Shown: positions 25,915 through 40,292 of the stretch, one piece after another
Position numbering within the stretch: position 1 is the stretch's first letter
How the letters are laid out: the number at the start of each line of letters is the position of its first letter
From: Gracilibacillus timonensis
GTDB taxonomy: Bacteria; Bacillota; Bacilli; Bacillales; Amphibacillaceae
Direction: 5' to 3'
NCBI RefSeq assembly: GCF_900086715.1
Contig: NZ_FLKH01000010.1
Coordinates: 248,001-312,000, forward strand
DNA length: 64,000 nucleotides
Translations under genes and position numbers: made by a program
The notes under the pieces: model-generated
Database searches by the model: none
Seen by the model: the letters and a program-made list of their open reading frames with translations, nothing else
Told to the model about the DNA's origin: nothing

Positions 25915-26202
25915 CTATTTGGTCAATAATTCCTGTTGTGGCGGTGCTTTACGATTATGGAGCTGATATTTGAGTTTCGTTGCTTCTCCTCCTCGGAGAT
26001 GTCGAATCGCCTTATGATGACTGAGTATTAACTTTACTTCATTAGCAAGCTCTGGATGTAGTTCAGGCAATCGTTCGGTTAAATCTTTATGCACTGTACT
26101 TTTAGACACACCGAATTCTTTTGCAATGACCCGAACCGTTTTTTTTGTCTCAATAATATACCTGCCAATCTTTAATGTCCTTTCTTTGATGTAATCATGC
26201 AC
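25915..26202 (-). CDS. spoIIID: Sporulation regulator SpoIIID
   Basis: This 95-residue DNA-binding protein of the mother cell switches sigma-E genes on and off. The helix-turn-helix is VRVIAKEFGVSKSTVHKDLTERL (about 24-46), and the basic C-terminal segment AIRHLRGGEATKLKYQ is conserved. The start is a GTG behind GGGGAGGCGAG, matching the known HDYIKERT start. The next gene is mbl, with about 250 bp between. Synthesis in sporulation normally needs sigma-E; no such promoter was convincingly read here. Confidence 0.96.
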   Translation of the reverse strand: MHDYIKERTLKIGRYIIETKKTVRVIAKEFGVSKSTVHKDLTERLPELHPELANEVKLILSHHKAIRHLRGGEATKLKYQLHNRKAPPQQELLTK

Positions 26203-26445
26203 TGTTTGCTCGCCTCCCCAAAGTTGTCAGCGTCCAAGGTGTTCTGATAAAGGCGGAATAATTGCTGTGTATAATAAATGTTGCCTTAGACGTTTTTAAA
26301 AAAAGATAATTGCTAACATCTTATTACAGAGCAGTAAACAATATGACTTGTAATTACATCAACCTATGTCAGGACAAGCTGTGGGGAAGTAGTCTGTTGC
26401 AGTCAAGGGTAGAATTAGATCGTTGCATAATGAAAACGCAATCAA
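26203..26445. other. spoIIID upstream region
   Basis: About 240 bp that should contain the spoIIID promoter, transcribed leftwards. I could not identify a certain -10/-35 pair. A plus-strand open frame from 26310 to 26594 runs through the terminator hairpin and has no ribosome site, so it is not called. Confidence 0.4.
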
Positions 26446-26474
26446 AAAAAGTGATGAGCAACTCATCACTTTTT
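26446..26474 (-). terminator. Strong terminator with no gene attached
   Basis: The 8-bp perfect stem GTGATGAG/CTCATCAC (26451-26458 and 26462-26469), extended by A/T pairs with a 3-base loop, is followed by seven T on the minus strand and five T on the plus strand. No protein gene ends here on either strand. It may close the transcript proposed for 26446-26929. Confidence 0.85.
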
Positions 26475-26929
26475 ACTAACCAATATCACCATAATCTGGA
26501 TCACATTTTTTCAATACATTCATCCACCTATTCTCCCATCCTAAAATTAGAATCTTTTAAATCTATTTATCAGGCTTTAAGTGGTAACTTTTAGAAAGAC
26601 GTGCAACATTCATACTTATCAACGAACGTTTTGCCATGATAGCGATTGTTCAAAAAGTATAATAGAACACACTGTGTGCAAGAGCGCTATTTGGTTTAAA
26701 AGCGTACGTGCGGCTTTCACTGATTCGACGATTCTTTCTTTTTGCCAAACCTTTTAACTTGCACTTGTCATTACTTTCTTCTCATTGAAAAATATGATCC
26801 CTCCTTTTGTGGTAAACTATGATCTCTTATAAAAGATCTACTGAAATATGCTTTTACTAAGGTTTTTTTCACCTTTGATGTATATTTCTGTGAATTTTAG
26901 CATACTATTATTATTTCATATTCAGTCAA
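26446..26929 (-). ncRNA. Possible orphan small RNA or leader transcript
   Basis: On the minus strand a promoter-like TTGACT (26924-26929) with TAGTAT or TATGCT 16-19 bp downstream (26899-26907) precedes about 430 bp with almost no coding capacity and the strong terminator at 26446-26474. A near-perfect ribosome site (AAAAGGAGGG, 26799-26808) is followed by an ATG and only four codons (MRRK). This could be a small RNA, a regulatory mini-ORF or the relic of a gene. Nothing here matches an RNA family I recognise. Confidence 0.3.
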
Positions 26930-27184
26930 ATATGCAACCAAAATCGTTCGTCAAATAACTAGACAAATCGACATTTTAGCAGTTGTATACTTTGTAGTAT
27001 GGGAAGTGCACTGATTATGAGCGAATTTGATTGTTTAAATGGAAACATGATAGAAATATTTAGTGATCCACAAGCAAACTACCATAACATTATTATAGTG
27101 GCATAACCCAAGCTAGATAACGCACATTAAGATGACCTTTTATTTTTCTAGTGAAACTGGTACTCTTTTGTTCTTACAAAAATA

Positions 27185-27210
27185 GGGCTGGTTCCATTTG
27201 GAATCAGCCC
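27185..27210 (-). terminator. Terminator of spoIIQ
   Basis: Arms GGGCTG/CAGCCC (27185-27190 and 27205-27210) with inner CCATTTGG pairing form a stem flanked by runs of A and T on both sides. It lies 9 bp after the spoIIQ stop codon. Confidence 0.9.
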
Positions 27211-27218
27211 CGTTTTTA

Positions 27219-28130
27219 TTATACTCGTTCTTCCGAGCGAAACGAAAGTTCTTGACTTGCTTCTTCATCCGTTTCTTCTTCTGTTGGTTCTTGGTTTGGC
27301 AGTTCTTCTTCTAGCTCACTATCCTCTGCCGGATTATCTGCATTCTCATTCTCGTCTGGTGCACTCTCTTCTTGTCCAGACTCTTCCTGATCCACTTCTT
27401 CTTGATTTACTTCACCTTGCTCTTCCTCTTCTTTTTCAGGTGCCGTAATCTTTTGAATCGGCTGATTGATAAATTCTTCTGGATTTACCGGTGTGCCATC
27501 TTTTCTTACTTCAAAATGGACATGTACGCCGTTATCTTGTCCCAGCGTATTTTGACCAGCTGTTCCTAAAGAATCACCTTGCTTCAATTCACTGCCTTCT
27601 TCTACTACAACATCGTCAAGACTTGCATAATAAGTGGAGATTCCTTCCTCATGCTCCATCTTCACCACATTACCCAACAGTGGATCGTGTTTAATTTCTG
27701 TCACTGTGCCTGAAAGAGAGGCCATCACATCAAAAGCCTCATGGTCAGACGTAGAGATCGCAATACCGTCACTTTGATAATATTTATTTTCGTGTAAAAT
27801 CAGTGCGTCTTGCTGATCCTCTACATCTGCGCCATAATCATAAAATTTGGTCACAATTTCAGTTTGCAGATTTTCTGCGACAGGCATTTGCAATACTTCT
27901 TGCTGCTGCATAACAGGTGCTGACTCATCATCTGTCTGATCATGTCTTGAATCACCAACATTCTCTCTTGCATTATCTGCTATGTCTGGTGTATCCGTAA
28001 TGACCTGCTGATACCATAATACCCCTGTCAGAACAAATGCCGCTGCCACCAGATATACCGCAGGAAAAAACCATTTTTTCTGGAATAGACGTTTCCACTT
28101 ATTTTTTGGAACGCTTTTGTTTTCCTTCAT
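27219..28130 (-). CDS. spoIIQ: Stage II sporulation protein Q (LytM/M23 domain)
   Basis: This 303-residue protein acts in the forespore membrane during engulfment, where it pairs with SpoIIIAH. There is a cytoplasmic tail, one membrane helix near 19-40 (WFFPAVYLVAAAFVLTGVLW), a variable linker, a LytM-like domain (about 100-230) ending GVHVHFEVRKDGTPVNPEEFI, and an unusually long Glu-rich tail of about 70 residues. The first zinc-ligand His of active M23 peptidases is not present (YQSDGIAIS), as in other SpoIIQ proteins, so it is structural. It follows spoIID in the same direction, as in B. subtilis. Confidence 0.94.
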   Translation of the reverse strand: MKENKSVPKNKWKRLFQKKWFFPAVYLVAAAFVLTGVLWYQQVITDTPDIADNARENVGDSRHDQTDDESAPVMQQQEVLQMPVAENLQTEIVTKFYDYGADVEDQQDALILHENKYYQSDGIAISTSDHEAFDVMASLSGTVTEIKHDPLLGNVVKMEHEEGISTYYASLDDVVVEEGSELKQGDSLGTAGQNTLGQDNGVHVHFEVRKDGTPVNPEEFINQPIQKITAPEKEEEEQGEVNQEEVDQEESGQEESAPDENENADNPAEDSELEEELPNQEPTEEETDEEASQELSFRSEERV

Positions 28131-28187
28131 TTTACATCACCTCAGCAACCATTGTGATCAAATGAAGGAATAAATATACATGTTTTT

Positions 28188-29246
28188 TTATTTTTTTACT
28201 AAAAGAGTTGGCGTAGCCTGTTCTAAAGTGTTTAATTCTGTCCCTTTGTAATAATAAGCAATAATGTCATCGTATGTCTTTCCCTCTTGTGCCATACCGT
28301 TTGCACCGTACTGACTCATTCCCACTCCATGCCCAAAACCTTTTGTTGTAAAGACATAGTGATCATTTTTCTTACTAATCGTGAAATCATTAGATGATAA
28401 CCCTAATTGTTCGCGTATATCCCTACCACTAAATGTCTGACCGCCTATTTCTACTTGATCTACCCGTTGACTATCTGTCCTGGTTAGCTGAAATTGATCT
28501 GACTGATTGGACAGACTGACCTGTAGCTTATTCTCTAGTTCTGCCGAAGTAAATACCTGTTGATCAAGGAACTTAGGAGATATATCCTCATCCCAGGGAC
28601 TTTCAACGGCACGCAAATAAGGTAATTCATTCTCCCAATAATCCTCTGAATTCTCTGTATAACCATTACTGGTAGAGAAAAAGGCTGGTGTAATCGGTTG
28701 GTCCTCATACGTAATAACTGTGCCCTGGGTAGCAGCTACCGCTTGTTCAATCTTGTCAATTTTCCAATGATAGTCGCTGCCCCATATCTGTCTTAGTTCA
28801 TCCGTGTTTTTATACACTTGATGATCAACCGTATCTGTTACATCGGCACTGTCTGGTAAATCCTCTGATTGTTCGTATGTCAGAAAGCGTACGATATAAG
28901 TTCTCGCGGCTAAAGCTTGTGCCTTTAACGCCTCTAATTCAAAATCTGCAGGCATTTCCGAGGCCACTACATGTACGACATAGTCTTCTAGTGGGATTTC
29001 TTCCACTGTATCCTCTTCGGTACGGAGAACACGGACATCAAAAGGTGATACCAGCTTTTGGTTTGCCTGCTTTTCTTCTTGGACGACTGGCTCCGCTTCC
29101 TTGGACACCTCTGACTCCTCACCACCAGCAAAAGGTAAGACAATCACGGTAGGAATGACAAACATAAAGGTAAATAAGATAGAAATAAAGATTAGACTAG
29201 GTGTTTTCCAGTTTTTCTGCTTGCTTTTGTTCGGCCGTCGCAGCAT
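28188..29246 (-). CDS. spoIID: Stage II sporulation protein D (SpoIID, septal lytic transglycosylase)
   Basis: The 352-residue membrane-bound enzyme breaks glycan strands during engulfment. There is an N-terminal membrane helix near 17-38, then the catalytic region IPLEDYVVHVVASEMPADFELEALKAQALAARTYIVRFL (about 102-140) with the essential Glu in ASEMP, and the conserved GFGHGVGMSQYGANGMA near 300. Length is close to the B. subtilis protein. It is transcribed with murAA upstream and spoIIQ downstream; mother-cell (sigma-E) expression is expected from family knowledge. Confidence 0.95.
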   Translation of the reverse strand: MLRRPNKSKQKNWKTPSLIFISILFTFMFVIPTVIVLPFAGGEESEVSKEAEPVVQEEKQANQKLVSPFDVRVLRTEEDTVEEIPLEDYVVHVVASEMPADFELEALKAQALAARTYIVRFLTYEQSEDLPDSADVTDTVDHQVYKNTDELRQIWGSDYHWKIDKIEQAVAATQGTVITYEDQPITPAFFSTSNGYTENSEDYWENELPYLRAVESPWDEDISPKFLDQQVFTSAELENKLQVSLSNQSDQFQLTRTDSQRVDQVEIGGQTFSGRDIREQLGLSSNDFTISKKNDHYVFTTKGFGHGVGMSQYGANGMAQEGKTYDDIIAYYYKGTELNTLEQATPTLLVKK

Positions 29247-29372
29247 GAATAACCTCCTCTGTTCGTTTCTACTCTATCTTATTCTGTAAGCTAAGAGATT
29301 AGAACTGATCAGTGAACTTATTACATTGCCCAATCTTCTGATATTTTCCATATAAAATGGACCCCATGCCGA

Positions 29373-29402
29373 AGCTACGCCTCTGCTTAACAGGGCGTAG
29401 CT
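29373..29402. repeat. Inverted repeat AGCTACGCC/GGCGTAGCT
   Basis: Perfect 9-bp arms with a 12-base loop in the murAA-spoIID gap. No T run follows, so it may be a processing site or protein site rather than a terminator. Confidence 0.5.
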
Positions 29403-29438
29403 ACGCTGTATAACGTTATTAGATTCCTCTGCAAGCAG

Positions 29439-29495
29439 AAAAAGGATAACTTTTCACAAACCTTTCTTACTGCCAGTTCATAAGTTATCCTTTTT
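29439..29495 (-). terminator. Terminator of murAA
   Basis: Perfect 14-bp arms AAAAAGGATAACTT/AAGTTATCCTTTTT (29439-29452 and 29482-29495) with a 29-base loop. On the minus strand the stem ends in TTTTT. It lies 8 bp after the murAA stop. Confidence 0.9.
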
Positions 29496-29503
29496 GCCTG
29501 TTA

Positions 29504-30808
29504 CTATACTTCTGCTTGTTCCTGCATCGTGTTAATTGGCGTAGATTCCACTTCCACACGTTCAATATCGGCACCAAGCTGCGCAAATTTATCAGTAATA
29601 TTTACATAACCTCTATCAATGTGATAAAGCGAGGTTACCCGGGTATATCCATCGGATACCAATCCTGCTAATATTAAGGAAGCACCAGCACGCAGATCTG
29701 TCGCAGCAACTTCTGCTCCCTGTAATGAAACAGGCCCTTCCACTATCACACTACGGCCTTCAATCTTCAATTTGGCATTCATACGGCGAAATTCTTCCAC
29801 ATGCATAAAGCGATTTTCAAAAACCGTTTCCGTAATGACACTTGTGCCGTTAGCAGCAAGCATTAACGCCATCATCTGTGATTGCATATCAGTTGGAAAA
29901 CCTGGATGTGGAAGTGTTTTAATATCGGTGGCCTTTAAATAATCAGGTCCAATTACACGAATACCACCTGTCAATTCCTCGTATACCTCAACACCCATTT
30001 CCTCCATCTTTGCAACCAAGGCACGTAAATGCTCTATCTCGGCATTCTCTACCAACACATTTCCACCGGTGATAGCTGCAGCCACCATAAAGGTTCCCGC
30101 CTCAATACGATCCGGGATTATCGCATGTTCGGCGCCAACTAATTTATCTACTCCTTGGATCTTAATGGTTTCTGTGCCTGCACCTACCACATTAGCGCCC
30201 ATCTTATTTAAATAGTTTGCTAGATCTACTATCTCTGGTTCTTTTGCTGCGTTTTCAATCGTTGTTTTTCCCTCTGCCAGTACCGCTGCACTCATAATAT
30301 TCTCTGTTGCACCTACACTTGGCATATCTAAATAAATCTTCGCCCCTTGCAGTCTTCCCTGTACCGAAACCTCGACAAAGCCATTTCCGACATTGACATT
30401 GGCCCCCATTGCTTCAAACCCTTTTAAATGCAAATCAATAGGTCTTGATCCAATGGCACATCCTCCAGGTAAAGCTACCTTCGCATGGCTGTATCGGGCT
30501 AATAATGGACCAAGCACTAATACAGAAGCGCGCATCTTTCGTACATACTCAAAAGGAGCTTCTGTTAATACTTCTTTTGTTGCATTAATGGTTACGGTAT
30601 TTTTATCATATACTACATCTACATTCATATGTCGTAATACTTGGTTTATCGTGTTTACATCTGCCAATGCAGGTACTTCATGAATCACACTTTTGCCTTC
30701 ACTTGCTAGTATACTTGCAGCGATAACAGGTAGTACAGCGTTCTTTGCACCTTCAACCCTAACTGTACCCTCCATTTTTCTTCCGCCACGAACGATGATA
30801 TTTTCCAA
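29504..30808 (-). CDS. murAA: UDP-N-acetylglucosamine 1-carboxyvinyltransferase MurAA
   Basis: This 434-residue enzyme makes the first committed step of peptidoglycan synthesis from UDP-GlcNAc and PEP. It starts with TTG behind GAGGAGAATGAAC. Key motifs are [15 protein letters not shown] near 20, the catalytic (fosfomycin-target) Cys in [18 protein letters not shown] near 114-131, and [17 protein letters not shown] near 230. A second MurA is encoded at 56971-58257, as in most Firmicutes. Position next to ywmB and spoIID identifies this as the MurAA copy. Confidence 0.96.
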   Translation of the reverse strand: MENIIVRGGRKMEGTVRVEGAKNAVLPVIAASILASEGKSVIHEVPALADVNTINQVLRHMNVDVVYDKNTVTINATKEVLTEAPFEYVRKMRASVLVLGPLLARYSHAKVALPGGCAIGSRPIDLHLKGFEAMGANVNVGNGFVEVSVQGRLQGAKIYLDMPSVGATENIMSAAVLAEGKTTIENAAKEPEIVDLANYLNKMGANVVGAGTETIKIQGVDKLVGAEHAIIPDRIEAGTFMVAAAITGGNVLVENAEIEHLRALVAKMEEMGVEVYEELTGGIRVIGPDYLKATDIKTLPHPGFPTDMQSQMMALMLAANGTSVITETVFENRFMHVEEFRRMNAKLKIEGRSVIVEGPVSLQGAEVAATDLRAGASLILAGLVSDGYTRVTSLYHIDRGYVNITDKFAQLGADIERVEVESTPINTMQEQAEV

Positions 30809-30842
30809 AGTTCATTCTCCTCTGTGTCCATATTCATTATTA

Positions 30843-31541
30843 TTAGTATTCAGTAATAAGGATAGGTGTGCCAATTGTGATATTGGTTTTATCGCCTATC
30901 CTTTCGCTCACAGCAATATGTACATTGATATCGTCATCCTGCTGTTTTAATTTATTCGTCCATTGTTTCGTATAACCTGTCCATGTATAAAATTCGGGTT
31001 CATTTATTTCGTCAATAATTGTTATATCTAATTGTTTTTTTACAAATTTTATAAAAGAAACAATATCTATAATATCATCTTTCCATGCCTCTAGACAAGA
31101 GAAATATTGAGCATTTTGTGAAAATAATTCATTAGTAACCTTTTTTACTTTCAAATGGTAGGTATCAAGTACTTTCATCTGGTCTAAAGGTGACGAGATC
31201 GTATAAATGATTTGGTATGTTGAATCCTTTGCTGTTGGTACTAATAATAATGTTTCTTGTGTTGTCATCTTATTTTTATCAGCTGATTCAAATCGGATGT
31301 TTTTTTCATTTTCCACTATATTCATGTGATACCCTTTCATGCTTTCTATAAAACGGTCCATTTCCGAAATTTTTCTTGTTTCTTTGATCGTGGTTTGCAA
31401 GTTTGCTAGATTCAGGTCATATGTCTGGAAGGTGGCCAGCATATCCCCTATTTCCTCTTCGTTCACGGCGGCTTTGTCCCCTGGCGCATGTATAAAATTC
31501 CAAGCAAGCATCATACTACATAAAAAAAATAAATACCTCAT
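30843..31541 (-). CDS. ywmB: YwmB-like (TATA-box-binding-like) secreted protein
   Basis: This 232-residue protein has a signal-like N-terminus (YLFFLCSMMLAWNFIHA). It matches YwmB by position, between murAA and the DUF1146 gene, and by length and pattern (LQTTIKETRKISEMDRFIESMKGYHMNIVENEKNIRFES; LISSPLDQMKVLDTYHLKV-like central part). YwmB proteins have a TATA-binding-protein-like fold and unknown function in the envelope or during sporulation. I recognise it mainly by context. Confidence 0.75.
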   Translation of the reverse strand: MRYLFFLCSMMLAWNFIHAPGDKAAVNEEEIGDMLATFQTYDLNLANLQTTIKETRKISEMDRFIESMKGYHMNIVENEKNIRFESADKNKMTTQETLLLVPTAKDSTYQIIYTISSPLDQMKVLDTYHLKVKKVTNELFSQNAQYFSCLEAWKDDIIDIVSFIKFVKKQLDITIIDEINEPEFYTWTGYTKQWTNKLKQQDDDINVHIAVSERIGDKTNITIGTPILITEY

Positions 31542-31682
31542 TCCCCATTCACCCTTTCTTTTTTAAAAGTGTTGGCAGGAAATAAGATATTTATACGTGT
31601 GATAATCGAATTCGTTTTCTCAAAAAGGAAGCCTTCTTCATAACTTCTTTGTTACTTTATTACATGGTCTTACTATGCATTT

Positions 31683-31937
31683 TTATTCAAAAAGATAGAT
31701 AAGCTGCTGAGACCATTGCAGAAAATCGAGAAAGAAGTTACTAACGGTAGTGCCTATCACAATAGTAATTAAAATGATCAAGATACGTGCCTCAAATACT
31801 CTTTCTTTGCGAAAAAAATCATCAAAATTGACGGATTGAATCACCCGCCAAGTAATAACAATAAAAATAATGTGCGATATAATCGATATTAGCCCTTCTT
31901 GGGCAACGGTTTGCATCATTTGAAATCCCTCATTCAT
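31683..31937 (-). CDS. ywzB: DUF1146 family membrane protein (YwzB)
   Basis: This 84-residue protein has two membrane helices (about 14-32 and 49-73). The conserved segment WRVIQSVNFDDFFRKERVFEARILIILITIVIGTTVSNFFLDF is the DUF1146 signature. In Bacillaceae this gene regularly lies between atpC and ywmB, as here. Function is unknown. Confidence 0.88.
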   Translation of the reverse strand: MNEGFQMMQTVAQEGLISIISHIIFIVITWRVIQSVNFDDFFRKERVFEARILIILITIVIGTTVSNFFLDFLQWSQQLIYLFE

Positions 31938-32107
31938 TCACTTTTGGTTTTAGTTTAACATATTTGTGTCTTCGTGTCTTGATTCGTTTCTTCTTTATTT
32001 CCCGGGAAATTTCGACTTGATATGTTGTCAATTTTTCAATCATTAACAAGAAAAATCGTGCAAATGTCGCCCGTTCCTTTACCGACCACTTAAAGAAGTC
32101 ACTGAAC

Positions 32108-32533
32108 TGCCGATAAGATAGACTATGTAAAGTATCCCACTTTCCTTAGTGGTGAGTTTGATCATTTTATTTGTGCTAAGCAAGCGCTGCGGGAATATGC
32201 TGCGCTAGATATACGTACAACAATGGTTGTTACTGCAAGGATGAAGCAGCTTAGGTACCAAGCCAGTGTTGTAGTAAAAGGAGAAAATCGTCAACTGATT
32301 TTTCGGATATGTCATGGATCATGCTACAAAATGGTTCTTGCATTTATAAAAACCATAATGTATGATCGAATCATGCTCTGAACAAGTTTATCTAGCATGA
32401 TAATGGTGCCTAGAATCCTACATTTTAGCAAAGCGGAACCTATTTCCGAAGCATTTCCTAGCACAGACAAACAATCAACTTTACTACATGGAATAGATGG
32501 ACTTGTTACTTTACATAATCCGTCTTATCAGCA
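32108..32533. mobile_element. Copy 3 of the non-autonomous TIR element
   Basis: Imperfect 27-bp ends (32108-32134 and 32507-32533; GATAAGA and TTATGTAAAGTA conserved) bound a 426-bp element. Its interior is in the opposite orientation to copies 1 and 2: the segment CTTTCCTTAGTGGTGAGTTT follows the left end here but precedes the right end there. It lacks the nested palindromic block. A 31-bp left flank (from 32077) is shared with copy 1. It occupies the atpC-ywzB gap; nothing else is visible between 31938 and 32619. Confidence 0.75.
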
Positions 32534-32619
32534 CTTTGACCGGAAGTGATGCTAATTTTCTGGAATCGTCTTCTACTCCCGTTCAAAATCGTTCAACCCT
32601 ATTGTTTTTTGAATAGAAA

Positions 32620-32655
32620 AGAGACTGTCTCAATTTTAATATTGAGACAGTCTCT
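32620..32655 (-). terminator. Terminator of the ATP synthase operon
   Basis: A perfect 15-bp stem (AGAGACTGTCTCAAT and its complement, 32620-32634 and 32641-32655) with a 6-base loop, followed by TTTTC on the minus strand. The arm itself contains the palindrome GAGACTGTCTC. It lies about 40 bp after the atpC stop. Confidence 0.9.
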
Positions 32656-32696
32656 AATGTTATTATATTAGAAAATCAGTATGCAAAAACGTTGTC

Positions 32697-34680
<1,984 letters not shown>

Positions 34681-34692
34681 TTACCGTTTCTT

Positions 34693-35559
<867 letters not shown>

Positions 35560-35598
35560 TCACCACCCTTTCCTTCAAGGTTGACGCTTGGAATCCCA

Positions 35599-37113
<1,515 letters not shown>

Positions 37114-37128
37114 TCACCCCTATCGTCC

Positions 37129-38210
<1,082 letters not shown>

Positions 38211-38336
38211 CTACCGTTAGTTATCTATTTCACCATTCATTTCATTCCACGTTAAGTATCCAATAACTGCTTACAAAGGAATGGCGAAGGTTGTCTTAGA
38301 CGAACTTCGCCATTCTATTCTTCATTTAAATAATAA

Positions 38337-38558
<222 letters not shown>

Positions 38559-38591
38559 TTAAAATGTATAAGTAATAAAGATTAAATTATA

Positions 38592-39711
<1,120 letters not shown>

Positions 39712-39933
39712 TTATTCGTCTCCCGTTACGTCTCTTACGTAAAGAATCGTTCCATATAATCCGGCTCCTAACCCTAAAAGAAGTCCAATGATTAAAAAAA
39801 GTGGTGAGGTTGATAAGTGGTTGTCAAGATACTTTCCTGTGAAGAGTCCCAAAAGCGGTACTCCAACAAGCTGTGACAAAATTGCAGAATAAATTGCAAA
39901 ACCGTTGTAGATTTTCCCTTTAGGTGGTGACAT
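39712..39933 (-). CDS. atpZ: AtpZ/AtpI-like small membrane protein, first gene of atp operon
   Basis: The 73-residue protein has two helices with glycine-rich packing (FAIYSAILSQLVGVPLLGLFTGKYLDNHL; PLFLIIGLLLGLGAGLYGTILYV), the AtpZ/putative F0F1-ATPase subunit family. In alkaliphilic Bacillus atpZ and atpI precede atpB and affect magnesium supply. B. subtilis lacks a gene of this kind before atpI. It is the operon's first gene. Confidence 0.88.
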   Translation of the reverse strand: MSPPKGKIYNGFAIYSAILSQLVGVPLLGLFTGKYLDNHLSTSPLFLIIGLLLGLGAGLYGTILYVRDVTGDE

Positions 39934-40098
39934 CTACTCACCTCATTTAATCAAGCACAAGTTTAAAGGACGGTAGAGTGATACGTTACACCATGCTGTC
40001 ATGCTAAAAAGTAACTATTTATGTATGTACGCAACAAACGCATAACTTATGCAAATATTTTATCACAAAGCTGAAACCCTTATCATCCATACTAGATT

Positions 40099-40127
40099 AG
40101 AATACAATAGAGACCCATTGTTGTCAA
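40099..40127 (-). promoter_or_regulatory. Promoter of the ATP synthase operon
   Basis: On the minus strand TTGACA (40122-40127), a 17-bp spacer and TATTCT (40099-40104) form a near-consensus sigma-A promoter, about 170 bp before atpZ. The leader between them (39934-40098) holds no gene and no strong hairpin. Confidence 0.8.
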
Positions 40128-40269
40128 TCGAATTTTAGGACAAAAACCCAAAATAAATGATTCTTTTGCTCTTTTTTTCGAAATATGCTAGATTAACTTC
40201 TCTTTTACAAGTTCATTCTTCTTCTTTGAATGAAATGTGACAATTGTTTCGTCCACCGAAATAATGGAA

Positions 40270-40292
40270 CTGGGGAGAGTTACTCTCCCCAG
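40270..40292. repeat. Palindrome centred on the subtilase stop codon
   Basis: Perfect 11-bp arms CTGGGGAGAGT/ACTCTCCCCAG flank a single central base, and the TAA stop codon of the subtilase gene (40280-40282) lies in the centre. No T run follows, so it is not a standard terminator. It could be a 3'-end stability hairpin or a protein-binding palindrome. Confidence 0.75.

Noticed and set aside
26310-26594. 94-codon plus-strand frame upstream of spoIIID
   Set aside because: It runs through a strong terminator hairpin and lacks a ribosome site.
26650-26748. 32-codon minus-strand frame (starting MAKRKNRRISESRTYAF)
   Set aside because: It starts at a TTG directly abutting AAAAGG, has no known homologue to my knowledge, and lies in a region better explained as non-coding.
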